A stretch of 64,000 nt of DNA from an uncultured Duncaniella sp. (GTDB lineage Bacteria > Bacteroidota > Bacteroidia > Bacteroidales > Muribaculaceae). The stretch's first letter is position 1. Each line of letters opens with the position of its first letter. Of this stretch, positions 1 through 8,601 are shown one piece after another. The notes below the pieces were generated by a model, which worked only from the letters and a program-made list of their open reading frames with translations, was not told the DNA's origin and searched no databases. The stretch lies in assembly GCA_910584825.1 (NCBI GenBank), contig CAJUCI010000001.1:1-64000 (forward strand). Reading direction: 5' to 3'. The translations under genes were made by a program, and so were the position numbers.

Positions 1-53
1 TAAAAACCAGCAGATTTACAGTCTGCCCCATTTGGCCACTCTGGTATTCGCCC
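1..53 (-). tRNA. tRNA-Tyr(GTA), partial
   Basis: Read on the minus strand from base 53, the sequence starts GGGCGAATACC and continues through a D-arm. It then forms a five-pair anticodon stem (bases 22-26 with 10-14) closing the loop CTGTAAA, whose anticodon is GTA (complement of bases 17-19). The window edge removes the variable arm, T-arm and acceptor 3' side. Tyr tRNAs have a long variable arm, so a good part is missing. It lies 21 bases downstream of the tRNA-Thr gene and probably shares its transcript. Confidence 0.9.
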
Positions 54-74
54 TTAATCATTATAGTTTAGTTG

Positions 75-148
75 AGCCTCTTGTCGGATTCGAACCAACG
101 ACCCCGAGATTACAAATCACGTGCTCTGGCCAACTGAGCTAAAGAGGC
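75..148 (-). tRNA. tRNA-Thr(TGT)
   Basis: A complete cloverleaf on the minus strand. The acceptor arms GCCTCTT (bases 148-142) and AAGAGGC (82-76) pair perfectly. The T-loop carries GGTTCGAATCC. The anticodon loop TTTGTAA gives anticodon TGT at bases 114-112. The anticodon stem has one T-T mismatch. No CCA is encoded. Its promoter lies just upstream at 204-235. Confidence 0.93.
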
Positions 149-203
149 AACAAATTGATGTTCTCTTGCAGTGGAGGAGAAGGTGTTTCCCTCAAATGCG
201 ATG

Positions 204-235
204 CAAAATTACAATGAATATTTTTACCGTGCAAA
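204..235 (-). promoter_or_regulatory. Promoter of the tRNA-Thr/tRNA-Tyr unit
   Basis: On the minus strand this is TTTG (235-232), a 20-base spacer, then TAATTTTG (211-204). It is an exact match to the Bacteroidota -33/-7 consensus TTTG...TAnnTTTG, and transcription would start about 50 bases upstream of the tRNA-Thr gene. The rest of 149-360 is AT-rich and shows nothing else. Confidence 0.75.
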
Positions 236-360
236 TATTTTCGCAAAAATTTCGCACCATTTTTGGCTCTATTAACAATTAGCCGTGTCAACGGCGCGAC
301 ACCACGGCCCTACCACCTTATTATATATAATAGGCGCGACGGCCACCGCACCCATTGACA

Positions 361-834
361 TCAGATAGAAATGCCGTAGTCATGCTTCAGCTCATCCATG
401 ACAAAGGTCGACTCAAACGACGCCACTTCGTCCATCTGCCCGAGCACATTCAGGATAAATTCCCTGTAATCCCTCATGCTCGACGCCTGAATCTTCATCA
501 GATAGTCATAGCGGCCCGAAATGTTGTAGCATTCCGTCACCTCGCGCAGCTCCTTGATGGTGGCGGCAAACACCTCGGCCTTCTCGAGATTCTGCTGCTT
601 GAGCTTAACGCTGCAGTAGACCGTAAAACCCATGTTGAGCTTCTCGACATCGAGCACAGCCACATACTTGCGTATATACCCCTCGCGCTCGAGCCTCTTG
701 AACCGCTCATACACCGGGGTGGACGAGAGGTTGACCCTCGCCCCAATCTCTTTCAGGGTCAGGCGCGCATTCTGCTGCAGCAGACGCAGTATCTTCACAT
801 CAGTGTCATCAAGACGTTCGGGAGATGATGCCAT
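361..834 (-). CDS. Lrp/AsnC family transcriptional regulator
   Basis: A 157-residue DNA-binding regulator of the leucine-responsive family, which usually senses amino acids. Residues 8-60 form the winged helix-turn-helix (LDDTDVKILRLLQ, then the recognition helix around LSSTPVYERFKRLE). Residues 65-150 form the ligand-binding and oligomerisation domain. It is divergent from metY, with a TAAATTTG -7 element at 902-909, so it may control the sulfur amino acid gene; that link is inferred from position only. A second Lrp-type gene lies at 38671-39135, and the two share only family-level similarity. Confidence 0.92.
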   Translation of the reverse strand: MASSPERLDDTDVKILRLLQQNARLTLKEIGARVNLSSTPVYERFKRLEREGYIRKYVAVLDVEKLNMGFTVYCSVKLKQQNLEKAEVFAATIKELREVTECYNISGRYDYLMKIQASSMRDYREFILNVLGQMDEVASFESTFVMDELKHDYGISI

Positions 835-901
835 AAGGATTTTTTCTGATTACCGATTAGTATAATGCGTTGATTTGGGACATTCCTAAAAAATCCCGCC
901 A

Positions 902-909
902 CAAATTTA
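902..909 (-). promoter_or_regulatory. -7 element for the Lrp-type gene
   Basis: The minus strand reads TAAATTTG, an exact TAnnTTTG match, about 70 bases before the start codon at 834. No good TTTG is seen at the right distance upstream, so the -33 part is weak. It lies back to back with the metY promoter. Confidence 0.5.
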
Positions 910-936
910 GCAATTATTTCTATTATCACCTAAATA

Positions 937-969
937 TTTGCAGAAGTATTTTCTTTAATTGTAACTTTG
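937..969 (+). promoter_or_regulatory. Promoter of metY
   Basis: TTTG at 937-940, a 21-base spacer and TAACTTTG at 962-969 fit the Bacteroidota housekeeping promoter. The predicted leader is about 40 bases. The region 835-1012 holds the two divergent promoters and no gene. Confidence 0.7.
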
Positions 970-1012
970 CATCAGAAAAAGACAAAAACAAAATAACAAA
1001 ACCACACTCATC

Positions 1013-2305
1013 ATGGCAAACGAAAAACGACTCCATTTCGAGACCCTCCAGCTGCATGTAGGGCAAGAGACGCCCGACCCCGTAACCGACGCCCGCGCCA
1101 CACCGATATACCAGACCACAAGCTACGTGTTCAGCAACTCGGCCCACGCCGCCGCCCGCTTTGACCTCTCCGAGCCGGGCAATATCTATGGCCGCCTCGG
1201 CAACCCCACCCAGGATGTATTAGAGCGTCGCATAGCCGCCCTCGAGGGTGGTGTGGCCGCGCTCGCCGTAGCCTCGGGAGCAGCAGCCGTCACCTACGCA
1301 CTGCAGAACATACTCCAGCCCGGCGACCATATCGTAGCCGCCGACAACCTCTACGGAGGCTCGTTCAACCTCATCACCCACACCCTCGCCGCCATCGGCG
1401 TCACCCACACCATCGTCAACCTCAACGACCCCGAGGCCCTCGAGCGCGCCATCACCCCCACCACACGCGTAATCTACGGCGAGACATTCGGAAACCCTAA
1501 CAGCGAAGTCCTCGACATCGACACCGTTGCCGCCATCGCCCACCGCCACGGCCTCCCCCTCATCATCGACAACACCTTCGCCACCCCCTATCTGCTCCGC
1601 CCTATCGAGCACGGCGCAGACATCGTGGTGCACTCGGCCACAAAATTCATAGGCGGACACGGCACCACCCTCGGCGGTGTCATCGTAGACGGTGGCACAT
1701 TTGACTGGAAAGCACGCCCCGACGCCTTCCCCACCATCGCCAAGCCCGACCCCAACTATCACGGAGCGATATTTGCCGACGTTGCCGGCCCGGCCGCCTT
1801 CGTCACCCGCATCCGCGCCGTCCTCCTGCGCGACACCGGCGCAACCATCTCGCCCATCAGCGCGTTTATACTCTTGCAGGGACTCGAGACCCTCTCGCTC
1901 AGAGTGGAACGCCATGTGCAGAACGCCCTCAAGGTGGTCGACTTCCTCGCCTCGCACCCCAAGGTCAAGAAGGTCAACCACCCCTCGCTCCCCGACCACC
2001 CCGACCACGCCCTCTACGGCAAATACTTCCCGCAGGGGGGCGGCTCAATCTTCACATTTGAGATTGAAGGGGGCAAAGATGCTGCATGGCGATTCATCGA
2101 CTCGCTCGAAATCTTCTCGCTCCTTGCCAACGTTGCCGACGTGAAGAGCCTCGTGATACATCCCGCCACCACGACGCACTCTCAGATGACCGCCGAGGAG
2201 CTGGCCGAATGCCACATCACCCCCTCGACCATACGTCTCTCCATCGGCACCGAGCACATTGACGACCTCATCGCCGACCTCGCCCAGGCTCTCGACAAGG
2301 CCTGA
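1013..2305 (+). CDS. metY: O-acetylhomoserine sulfhydrylase (MetY)
   Basis: A cytosolic PLP enzyme that replaces the acetyl group of O-acetylhomoserine with sulfide to give homocysteine for methionine synthesis. At 430 residues it has the long form typical of MetY, compared with about 390 for cystathionine gamma-synthase and beta-lyase. K211 in HSATKFIGGHG is the expected Schiff-base lysine. IYGRLGNPT (58-66) and VASGAAAV (86-93) are conserved Cys/Met-metabolism motifs. The insert around residues 225-250 and the VNHPSLPDHP segment are also MetY-like. The start is supported by its own promoter at 937-969. cysK follows after a 406-base repeat region, so the two are probably separate units. Confidence 0.93.
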   Translation: MANEKRLHFETLQLHVGQETPDPVTDARATPIYQTTSYVFSNSAHAAARFDLSEPGNIYGRLGNPTQDVLERRIAALEGGVAALAVASGAAAVTYALQNILQPGDHIVAADNLYGGSFNLITHTLAAIGVTHTIVNLNDPEALERAITPTTRVIYGETFGNPNSEVLDIDTVAAIAHRHGLPLIIDNTFATPYLLRPIEHGADIVVHSATKFIGGHGTTLGGVIVDGGTFDWKARPDAFPTIAKPDPNYHGAIFADVAGPAAFVTRIRAVLLRDTGATISPISAFILLQGLETLSLRVERHVQNALKVVDFLASHPKVKKVNHPSLPDHPDHALYGKYFPQGGGSIFTFEIEGGKDAAWRFIDSLEIFSLLANVADVKSLVIHPATTTHSQMTAEELAECHITPSTIRLSIGTEHIDDLIADLAQALDKA

Positions 2306-2334
2306 CGCCCGGCACCATCCCAACTGACCACGGA

Positions 2335-2652
2335 AAGGGATACATAAAGACAAAAGTCTCAAAAGAAACACAAGAAATATATTTTTCTTATAGTCAAGTA
2401 GCTGTTCAGATTAAACGCATAACAACGGCGTAGCTGTTTTGGCGACATATTGGTCGCGGAGCGAAGGAGCATAGCGAGCTATGCGACTGAACGACAAGAC
2501 CAATATGGCCCAAAACAGTAGCCGGGGATATGCGAGATTTTCAAGAAACATCTATTGTATAATTTTATCGTTTTAATCTGAACAGCTACTTAAGTGTTAT
2601 TCTATAAAAAGCATACGTTTCTTTTGCAGAGTTTGTCCTTATGTATCTTTTT
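2335..2652. repeat. Nested palindromic element between metY and cysK
   Basis: This is a set of inverted repeats inside each other. The outer arms at about 2335-2377 and 2616-2652 share GATACATAA and AAAAGAAAC. The second pair is 2396-2417 and 2569-2591, identical over 22 bases apart from one extra A. The third pair is 2430-2455 and 2498-2523 (TAGCTGTTTTGG against CCAAAACAGTAG). At the centre, GCATAGC and GCTATGC (2469-2484) face each other across two bases. No ORF is present. The architecture resembles a non-autonomous palindromic element, or several elements inserted one inside another. The outer arms are related to the module palindromes at 30564, 32725 and 56429. Confidence 0.75.
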
Positions 2653-2711
2653 CGTGATTAAGGCACACGTTCTTTCACTCTTCCAAACGGCACAAATCAA
2701 ATATTGACAAT

Positions 2712-3641
2712 ATGAAGATAGCCTACTCTCTCACCGAACTCATCGGCCACACCCCGCTGCTCGAAGTGCGCAACATCGAGCAGGCCGAGGCCCTCAAGGG
2801 GCGCGTACTCGCAAAGATTGAATCCTTCAACCCCGGAGGGAGCATCAAAGACCGCGCCGCGCTCTCCATGATTGACACCGCCGAAAAGGCCGGTATCATC
2901 AAGCCCGGAGCCACCATTATCGAACCCACAAGCGGCAACACCGGCATCGGCCTCGCATGGATTTCGTCAGTCAAAGGCTATCACCTCATCCTCACCATGC
3001 CCGAGAGCATGAGCATCGAACGCCGCAAGCTCCTCCAGGCACTCGGCGCGACCCTCATCCTCACCCCCGCCGCCGAAGGGATGAAAGGGGCCATAGCCCG
3101 CGCCGAGGAGCTGCACCGCGCAACTCCCGGCTCGTTCATACCCTCACAGTTCTCCAATCCCGCCAACCCTGCCATACACGAGTCAACCACGGCCCGCGAG
3201 ATATGGGACGATACCGACGGACGTGTGGACATCATCGTAGCCGGAGTGGGCACAGGCGGCACACTCACCGGCACCGCCCGCGGCCTCAAGTGGCGCAACC
3301 CTGCCATCAAAGCCTATGGCGTAGAGCCGGCAGAGTCGCCCGTACTCTCAGGCGGCAAGCCCGGTCCACACGCTATCCAGGGCATCGGCGCGGGATTCGT
3401 ACCCGACAACTACGACCCCGCCGTGGTCGACGGCATACTACAGGTAAGCGCGGGCGAAGCCTTTGCCTGTGCCCGACTCCTCGCCCGCCACGAGGGACTC
3501 CTGGCCGGAATCTCGTCAGGCGCGGCACTCGGGGCAGCCATGAGCCTGGCCCGTCTCCCCGAGAACGAGGGCCGCATAATCGTTGCCATCCTCCCCGACA
3601 CCGGCGACCGCTATCTCTCGACACCGCTCTTTGAGAATTAG
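2712..3641 (+). CDS. cysK: Cysteine synthase A
   Basis: PLP-dependent O-acetylserine sulfhydrylase, which makes cysteine from O-acetylserine and sulfide in the cytosol. The length of 309 residues is normal. K46 in [11 protein letters not shown] is the PLP lysine. [12 protein letters not shown] (about 73-84) is the substrate-loop motif. [16 protein letters not shown] (about 179-194) binds the PLP phosphate. Together with metY it places both sulfide-fixing enzymes at one locus. The stop codon TAG (3639-3641) is itself part of the AT-rich 7-base repeat that follows. Confidence 0.95.
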   Translation: MKIAYSLTELIGHTPLLEVRNIEQAEALKGRVLAKIESFNPGGSIKDRAALSMIDTAEKAGIIKPGATIIEPTSGNTGIGLAWISSVKGYHLILTMPESMSIERRKLLQALGATLILTPAAEGMKGAIARAEELHRATPGSFIPSQFSNPANPAIHESTTAREIWDDTDGRVDIIVAGVGTGGTLTGTARGLKWRNPAIKAYGVEPAESPVLSGGKPGPHAIQGIGAGFVPDNYDPAVVDGILQVSAGEAFACARLLARHEGLLAGISSGAALGAAMSLARLPENEGRIIVAILPDTGDRYLSTPLFEN

Positions 3642-3681
3642 TAATTAGCAATTAGCAATTAGTAATTAGTAATTAGCAATT
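3637..3681. repeat. AT-rich 7-base tandem repeat (ATTAGYA)
   Basis: About six consecutive copies of ATTAGTA or ATTAGCA. The same unit, on either strand, recurs at 19167-19200, 43253-43284 and 49919-49950. This copy contains the cysK stop codon and lies about 150 bases before aspS. Confidence 0.8.
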
Positions 3682-3770
3682 GGGTTAGAAATTAACAATC
3701 TAATAATTGAATCAGCACTGTCCTGCGAGGGTGTTTCGGGTTCGTTTTTAAACAACAACTTTTAAGATTT

Positions 3771-3813
3771 TTGGCGAAATCCACACGGGTTTCGCCAATT
3801 CTTTGTAATTTTG
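3771..3813 (+). promoter_or_regulatory. aspS promoter with a 9-base inverted repeat
   Basis: TTGGCGAAA (3771-3779) and TTTCGCCAA (3790-3798) form a perfect inverted repeat with a 10-base centre. Eight bases further on is TAATTTTG (3806-3813), an exact -7 element, and the aspS start codon follows at 3835. The repeat covers the position where a -33 box would be, so it is better placed as a protein-binding site than as an RNA hairpin. Confidence 0.55.
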
Positions 3814-3834
3814 CGCATTATAACCGAAAAATCT

Positions 3835-5589
3835 ATGTACAGGACAAATACATGCGGAGAACTCCGCATCAGCGACGCCGGCCGTGAAGTCACGCTGGCA
3901 GGCTGGGTGCAGCGCGCACGCAAGATGGGCGGTATGACATTCGTCGACGTCCGTGACCGCTACGGCATCACCCAGGTAGTGTTTGAGAGCGACGCCGACG
4001 CATCGCTCTGCGAGGCCGCCAACCATCTCGGCCGCGAGTGGGTAATACAGGTCACCGGCACAGTAGCCGAGCGCACCAGCAAAAACCCCAACCTCCCCAC
4101 CGGCGACATCGAAATCATCGCCAAGGAGCTCAAGGTGCTCAACCGCAGCGAAGTGCCCCCGTTCACCATCGAGGACGACACCGACGGCGGCGACGACCTG
4201 CGCATGAAATACCGCTATCTCGACCTGCGCCGCAACTGCGTGCGCTCCAACCTCGAGCTGCGCCACCGCATGGCCTTCGAGATACGCCGCTATCTCGACT
4301 CGAAGGGATTCCTCGAAGTCGAGACCCCCGTACTCATCAAGTCGACCCCCGAGGGTGCACGCGACTTCGTAGTGCCCTCGCGCATGAACCCCGGACAGTT
4401 CTACGCACTCCCCCAGTCGCCCCAGACCTTCAAGCAGCTCCTCATGGTCAGCGGCTTTGACCGCTACTTCCAGATTGTGAAGTGCTTCCGCGACGAAGAC
4501 CTCCGCGCCGACCGCCAGCCCGAGTTCACCCAGATTGACTGCGAGATGTCGTTCGTGACACAGGAGGATGTGCTTCAGATGTTCGAAGGACTCGTAAAGC
4601 ATATATTCAAATATGTCAAGGACATCGACTTCGCCGAGCCCTTCCCCCGCATGACATGGGCCGACGCCATGCGTCTCTACGGCTCCGACAAGCCCGACAC
4701 CCGTTTCGGCATGGAGTTTGTAGAGATTAAAGACCTCACCGGCGGCAAAGGCTTCGCCGTGCTCGACGACGCCGAATATGTCGGAGCCATCGTGGCCCCC
4801 GGCTGCGCAGGCTACACCCGCAAGCAGCTCGACCAGCTCACCGACTTCGTGAAGCGTCCCCAGGTGGGTGCCAAAGGCATGATGTGGGTCAAGGTCGAGG
4901 AGGACGGCTCAATCAAATCGTCAGTATCAAAGTTCTATACCGAAGACGACCTGCGCGCATGGGCCGACCGCGCCGGAGCCAAACCCGGCGACCTCATGCT
5001 CATACTCGCCGGCCCCACTATGAAGACCCGCAAGCAGCTCTGCGAACTCCGTCTCGAGATGGGCTCACGCCTCGGTCTGCGCGACCCGCAGAAGTTCTCA
5101 TGCCTATGGGTCATCGACTTCCCCCTCTTCGAGTGGGACGACGAGACACAGCGTTACTACGCTATGCACCACCCCTTCACCTCGCCCAACCCCGACGACA
5201 TCCATCTGCTCGACTCCGACACCGGCGCAGTGCGCGCCACCGCCTATGACATGGTGGTCAACGGCAACGAGCTGGGCGGCGGCTCGATACGTATCCACGA
5301 GGCCGAGCTGCAGGACAAGATGTTCCGCCTCCTGGGCCTGACCGAAGAGGACGCACAGTACAAGTTCGGCTTCCTCATGAACGCCTTCAAGTATGGCGCG
5401 CCCCCTCACGGCGGACTCGCCTTCGGCTTCGACCGCTTCGTCTCCATCCTTGCCGGTCTCGACTCCATCCGCGACGTCATCGCATTCCCCAAGAACAACT
5501 CGGGCCGCGACATGATGATTGACGCCCCCTCGGCCATCGACGACACCCAGCTTGACGAACTCCAGATTCGACTCGACCTGAAAGAATGA
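3835..5589 (+). CDS. aspS: Aspartate-tRNA ligase
   Basis: Class IIb synthetase charging tRNA-Asp in the cytosol, 584 residues, the normal bacterial size. The start is the ATG giving [11 protein letters not shown], which matches the family start; an in-frame TTG 24 bases earlier lies inside the promoter and is rejected. Residues 1-135 are the OB-fold anticodon-binding domain. The [16 protein letters not shown] segment is class II motif 2. The bacterial GAD insert lies around residues 280-410. GLAFGFDRF near the C terminus is motif 3. The stop overlaps the next start by four bases (ATGA), so it is coupled to the Nif3-like gene. Confidence 0.96.
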   Translation: MYRTNTCGELRISDAGREVTLAGWVQRARKMGGMTFVDVRDRYGITQVVFESDADASLCEAANHLGREWVIQVTGTVAERTSKNPNLPTGDIEIIAKELKVLNRSEVPPFTIEDDTDGGDDLRMKYRYLDLRRNCVRSNLELRHRMAFEIRRYLDSKGFLEVETPVLIKSTPEGARDFVVPSRMNPGQFYALPQSPQTFKQLLMVSGFDRYFQIVKCFRDEDLRADRQPEFTQIDCEMSFVTQEDVLQMFEGLVKHIFKYVKDIDFAEPFPRMTWADAMRLYGSDKPDTRFGMEFVEIKDLTGGKGFAVLDDAEYVGAIVAPGCAGYTRKQLDQLTDFVKRPQVGAKGMMWVKVEEDGSIKSSVSKFYTEDDLRAWADRAGAKPGDLMLILAGPTMKTRKQLCELRLEMGSRLGLRDPQKFSCLWVIDFPLFEWDDETQRYYAMHHPFTSPNPDDIHLLDSDTGAVRATAYDMVVNGNELGGGSIRIHEAELQDKMFRLLGLTEEDAQYKFGFLMNAFKYGAPPHGGLAFGFDRFVSILAGLDSIRDVIAFPKNNSGRDMMIDAPSAIDDTQLDELQIRLDLKE

Positions 5590-6386
5590 CCATATCAGCC
5601 ATTATTGAGGCTGTCGAGGCATATGCCCCCCGCGCTCTCCAGGAATCCTGGGACAACACGGGGTGGCAGATAGCCCCGGAGGCCGTCACCTCGGGCCAAT
5701 GCTCGGGGGTATTGGTGTGTCTTGACGTCACCCCCGCCGTGGTCGACGAGGCCCGTGCCCTGGGGTGCAACCTCATCATCTCGCACCACCCCCTCATCTT
5801 CAAGGGCATACGCTCACTCACAGGCACGTCGCCCGTGCAGCGCGCGCTCATCGACGCCGTCCGCCACGGCATAGCCGTCTACTCCTGCCACACCGCCCTC
5901 GACAGCGCGCCACTCGGCGTGAGCCACGAGCTTGGCACCCTCCTCGGCCTCACCGGCATGAGCCCCCTTGCCCCCTCGCCGCTCGACCCCTGCGCCGGGC
6001 TGGGCGTAATCGGCACGGCACCCGGCGGAGCCGTCAGCCCCGACCGGCTCGTCGACCTCGTCAAGAGCGTCTACAACGCCCCCACGGTCCGCGTCACCCC
6101 CGGCCGTGACGGCCGTCGCGACATCCGCACCGTGGCACTATGCAGCGGCTCGGGAGGCGAGTTCATAACCACCGCCATCAGCCGCGGGGCCGACGCCTAC
6201 GTGACCTCCGACGTCCGCTATCACGACTTCCTCGACCACGGCCGCGACATACTCATCATCGACACCGGCCACTTCGAGAGCGAAATATGCACTAAATCAA
6301 TTTTTTCGCGCATTATTTCCCAAAAATTTCCTAACTTTGCAGTCCATATGGCCGCATGCGAGCACCCGCCCGTGCGCTACGTGTGA
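5586..6386 (+). CDS. Nif3-like dinuclear metal centre protein (DUF34)
   Basis: Member of the Nif3/YbgI family, often labelled GTP cyclohydrolase I type 2, whose cellular role is unsettled. Metal-ligand motifs are visible: H67-H68 (ISHHP), H102 and D106 (CHTALD), and H229 and E231 (DTGHFESE). At 266 residues it is the compact form without the inserted PII-like domain found in about 365-residue homologues. It overlaps aspS by four bases. The last 30 codons become abruptly AT-rich and contain TAACTTTG at 6332-6339, a candidate promoter for the downstream zinc-ribbon gene. Confidence 0.9.
   Translation: MTISAIIEAVEAYAPRALQESWDNTGWQIAPEAVTSGQCSGVLVCLDVTPAVVDEARALGCNLIISHHPLIFKGIRSLTGTSPVQRALIDAVRHGIAVYSCHTALDSAPLGVSHELGTLLGLTGMSPLAPSPLDPCAGLGVIGTAPGGAVSPDRLVDLVKSVYNAPTVRVTPGRDGRRDIRTVALCSGSGGEFITTAISRGADAYVTSDVRYHDFLDHGRDILIIDTGHFESEICTKSIFSRIISQKFPNFAVHMAACEHPPVRYV
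6332..6339 (+). promoter_or_regulatory. -7 element inside the end of the Nif3-like gene
   Basis: TAACTTTG matches TAnnTTTG exactly within an AT-rich stretch (6290-6345) of otherwise GC-rich coding sequence. It is about 100 bases upstream of the zinc-ribbon gene start at 6441. No well-spaced TTTG is seen, so this is a candidate only. Confidence 0.35.
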
Positions 6387-6440
6387 CCGCAACAAGCAGG
6401 AAATACCGACACAAATGAATCAAAAATAATAACTCAACAT

Positions 6441-7226
6441 ATGGCCAAAGAGCAATCAAAAATCGACCAGGCTAATTCGGTAGAACACCGCCTCCGCTCA
6501 CTCTACGAGCTTCAGACCATCCTCTCGGAAATCGACCGCATCCGCACTATCCGCGGCGAGCTCCCCGAAGAGGTCCGCGACCTCGAGGACATCATAGCCG
6601 GCCTCCACACACGCATCGACAAATACAACCACGAGATTGAAGAGCTCCGCTCCATGACCGCTCAGGAGCAGAACAAGATTCAGGTAGCCCAGGAGCAGAT
6701 AGCCACCTACAAGACTCAGCTCGACAACGTGCGCAACAACCGCGAGTTTGACCTCCTCTCCAAGGAGATTGAATATCAGACCCTCGAGATTCAGCTCTCG
6801 GAGAAGCGCATAGGCCAGTATGCCCGCGAGATTGAAAACAAGACCGCCGACATCGCCACCGCCCAGGACAACCTCACCGACCGCAACCACATCCTCGCCG
6901 ACAAGCGTCAGCAGCTCGAGGAAATCATCTCCGAGACCAAGAAGGACGAGGAAGTGCTCCGCGCCAAGGCCAAGGACCTCGAGGCACGCATCGACGACCC
7001 CCGCACACTCACCGCGTTCAAGCGCATCCGCAAGAACGCACGCAACGGTCTCGGCGTAGTATACATCCAGCGCAACGCCTGCGGCGGCTGCTTCAACCGC
7101 ATCCCGCCCCAGAAGCAGATGGAAATCAAGATGCACAAAAAAATCATCGTGTGCGAATACTGCGGCCGCATCATGATTGACCCCGAACTCGCCGGAGTCA
7201 CCACCGACCAGCCCGCCAACGATTAA
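6441..7226 (+). CDS. Coiled-coil C4 zinc-ribbon protein (CT398-like)
   Basis: A 261-residue protein with two parts. A long charged coiled coil fills residues 10-190 (repeated EIEEL/EQIATYKTQL patterns). A C-terminal zinc ribbon has CGGC and CEYC, two CxxC pairs near residues 214-217 and 239-242. This matches the CT398/DUF164 family, common in bacteria and of unclear function, with suggested links to nucleic acid binding or secretion. It sits next to the Nif3-like gene, a pairing often seen in Bacteroidota. Its stop codon overlaps the start of the next gene (TAATG). Confidence 0.88.
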   Translation: MAKEQSKIDQANSVEHRLRSLYELQTILSEIDRIRTIRGELPEEVRDLEDIIAGLHTRIDKYNHEIEELRSMTAQEQNKIQVAQEQIATYKTQLDNVRNNREFDLLSKEIEYQTLEIQLSEKRIGQYAREIENKTADIATAQDNLTDRNHILADKRQQLEEIISETKKDEEVLRAKAKDLEARIDDPRTLTAFKRIRKNARNGLGVVYIQRNACGGCFNRIPPQKQMEIKMHKKIIVCEYCGRIMIDPELAGVTTDQPAND

Positions 7227-7804
7227 TGGAAAAGATACAACCCGGCAAATACGTAGAGATTGCCTACGACCTCTACGCCTCGCTCCCCGGCCAGCCTGAG
7301 ACACAGGTACACACCGTCGAGGCCGACGAACCCGAACGCTTCATCTTCGGCGTCACCCCCGGACTCATCCCCGCCCTCGCCGCCGCCATCGACGGTCTGG
7401 AGCAGGGCGCGCCCTTCGACGTGAAGATTGCACCCGCCGACGCCATCCCCTTCAACCCCGACGACATCGCCCTCCTCGACCGCGACCTCTTCCTTGACGA
7501 CAACGGCAAGCTCGACCAGCGCATCAAGCCCGGAGCCAAGGTGCCCATGTTCACCGCCGACGGCTACCAGATTACAGGCACCGTCCTCGAAGTAACTCCC
7601 GAGAAGGTGAAGATGGACTTCAACCACCCCCTCGTAGGCCAGGCACTCCACTTTGCCAACGGACGCATCATCACCGTGCGTGACGCCACCCCCGAAGAGC
7701 TCCACCCCTCGCGTTGCGGAGGCGGATGCGGAGGCTGCGGAGGCGGATGCGGCTCTGACAGCTCTTGCGGCGACGGCGGCTCATGCTGCGGCGGCTGCAA
7801 CTGA
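7226..7804 (+). CDS. slyD: FKBP-type peptidyl-prolyl isomerase, SlyD-like
   Basis: A cytosolic proline isomerase and chaperone with an FKBP domain interrupted by a chaperone flap (residues about 1-150, including GLEQGAPFDVKIAPADA). The C-terminal tail, from residue 162, is almost only Gly and Cys (CGGGCGGCGGGC and later SCCGGC), about 10 cysteines, replacing the His-rich metal-binding tail of the E. coli protein. Tails of this type bind Ni or Zn in the family, so a metal-handling role is plausible. It is translationally coupled to the upstream gene by a one-base overlap and followed by efp after 33 bases. Confidence 0.9.
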   Translation: MEKIQPGKYVEIAYDLYASLPGQPETQVHTVEADEPERFIFGVTPGLIPALAAAIDGLEQGAPFDVKIAPADAIPFNPDDIALLDRDLFLDDNGKLDQRIKPGAKVPMFTADGYQITGTVLEVTPEKVKMDFNHPLVGQALHFANGRIITVRDATPEELHPSRCGGGCGGCGGGCGSDSSCGDGGSCCGGCN

Positions 7805-7837
7805 CCGACAACATTCAAAAATTAAAAAAATTCATAT

Positions 7838-8404
7838 ATGGCAACAACTGCAGACTTTAAAAACGGTATGTGCCTCGACATCGACGGCCAGTACTTCTTC
7901 ATCGTAGAATTCCTCCACGTTAAGCCCGGCAAAGGCCCCGCTTTCGTCCGCACCAAGCTCAAGAACGTGCAGACAGGCCGCGTCCTCGACAAGACCTGGA
8001 ACTCGGGCGTAAAGGTCAACGAAGTGCGCATCGAGCGTCGCCCCTACCAGTACAGCTACAAGGACGACATGGGCTATCACTTCCTCCACACCGAGACATG
8101 GGAAGAGGTCATCATCCCCGGCGAGAGCATCGAGGGCGTACAGTTCCTCAAGGACGGTGACATCTGCGAAGCTATGGTACACGCCGAGAGCGACACCATC
8201 CTCACCTGCGAGATGCCCACATCGGTAGTGCTCGAAATCACCTACACCGAGCCCGGCATCAAGGGCGACACCGCCACCAACACCCTCAAGCCCGCAACCG
8301 TAGAGACCGGCGCAGAGGTACGCGTGCCCCTCTTCTGCAACATAGGCGACAAGGTGGTCATCGACACCCGCGACGGCTCATACAAGGAGCGCGTGAAGGA
8401 ATAA
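7838..8404 (+). CDS. efp: Elongation factor P
   Basis: Helps ribosomes stalled on proline runs. It has 188 residues in three beta-barrel domains: KOW-like N domain 1-62, central OB 65-125 and C-terminal OB 130-188. The tip of domain I reads KPGKGPAF with K32 at the position that is modified in many bacteria. Which modification applies here cannot be told from the window, and no epmA, earP or ymfI homologue is present nearby. A strong hairpin follows at 8477-8508. Confidence 0.96.
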   Translation: MATTADFKNGMCLDIDGQYFFIVEFLHVKPGKGPAFVRTKLKNVQTGRVLDKTWNSGVKVNEVRIERRPYQYSYKDDMGYHFLHTETWEEVIIPGESIEGVQFLKDGDICEAMVHAESDTILTCEMPTSVVLEITYTEPGIKGDTATNTLKPATVETGAEVRVPLFCNIGDKVVIDTRDGSYKERVKE

Positions 8405-8476
8405 TCCCCCTCCCCACCCCCGTCACGGCACAGTCGCAGTCAGACAGCAGCGACGACACTGCCCGTCAAAATCTCA

Positions 8477-8508
8477 CGACGGCCCGGCGCACCTGCCCCG
8501 GGCCGTCG
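8477..8508 (+). terminator. Hairpin terminator after efp
   Basis: CGACGGCCCGG (8477-8487) pairs perfectly with CCGGGCCGTCG (8498-8508) across a 10-base loop. The following bases are GCTTTC, a poor T-tract, so it may be a weak intrinsic terminator. It ends the aspS-to-efp gene run. Confidence 0.65.
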
Positions 8509-8563
8509 GCTTTCATACCTCAAGCGATATTTGCGGTGCATCGTGAACCTATCATGCCCGAAT

Positions 8564-8587
8564 AACGTTCATAGAAAAAAGAACGTT
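8564..8587. promoter_or_regulatory. Inverted repeat before the secreted-protein gene
   Basis: AACGTTC (8564-8570) and GAACGTT (8581-8587) form a 7-base inverted repeat around an A-rich centre, 15 bases before the start codon. It could be an operator or a leader hairpin. Nothing else is seen in 8509-8601 except a one-mismatch -7 (GATATTTG, 8526-8533). Confidence 0.35.
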
Positions 8588-8601
8588 TCAACTATTCCGA
8601 C

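Noticed and set aside
1220..2008. 262-codon open frame on the minus strand inside metY
   Set aside because: It is a shadow of the GC-rich metY codons, with low-complexity Gly/Val/Glu text and no recognisable domain.
2335..2652. Riboswitch upstream of cysK
   Set aside because: Two-fold symmetric nested arms fit a palindromic repeat, and no SAM- or cobalamin-type conserved core was recognised.
3637..3681. CRISPR or phage attachment site in the 7-base repeats
   Set aside because: Contiguous 7-base units without spacers; no integrase or phage gene in the window.
3748..4602. 284-codon open frame on the minus strand over aspS
   Set aside because: It runs fully antisense to conserved aspS codons and has no plausible start region or domain.
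6498..7304. 268-codon open frame on the minus strand over the zinc-ribbon gene
   Set aside because: It is rich in Leu, Val and Gly as expected for the complement of a coiled-coil gene and has no motif.
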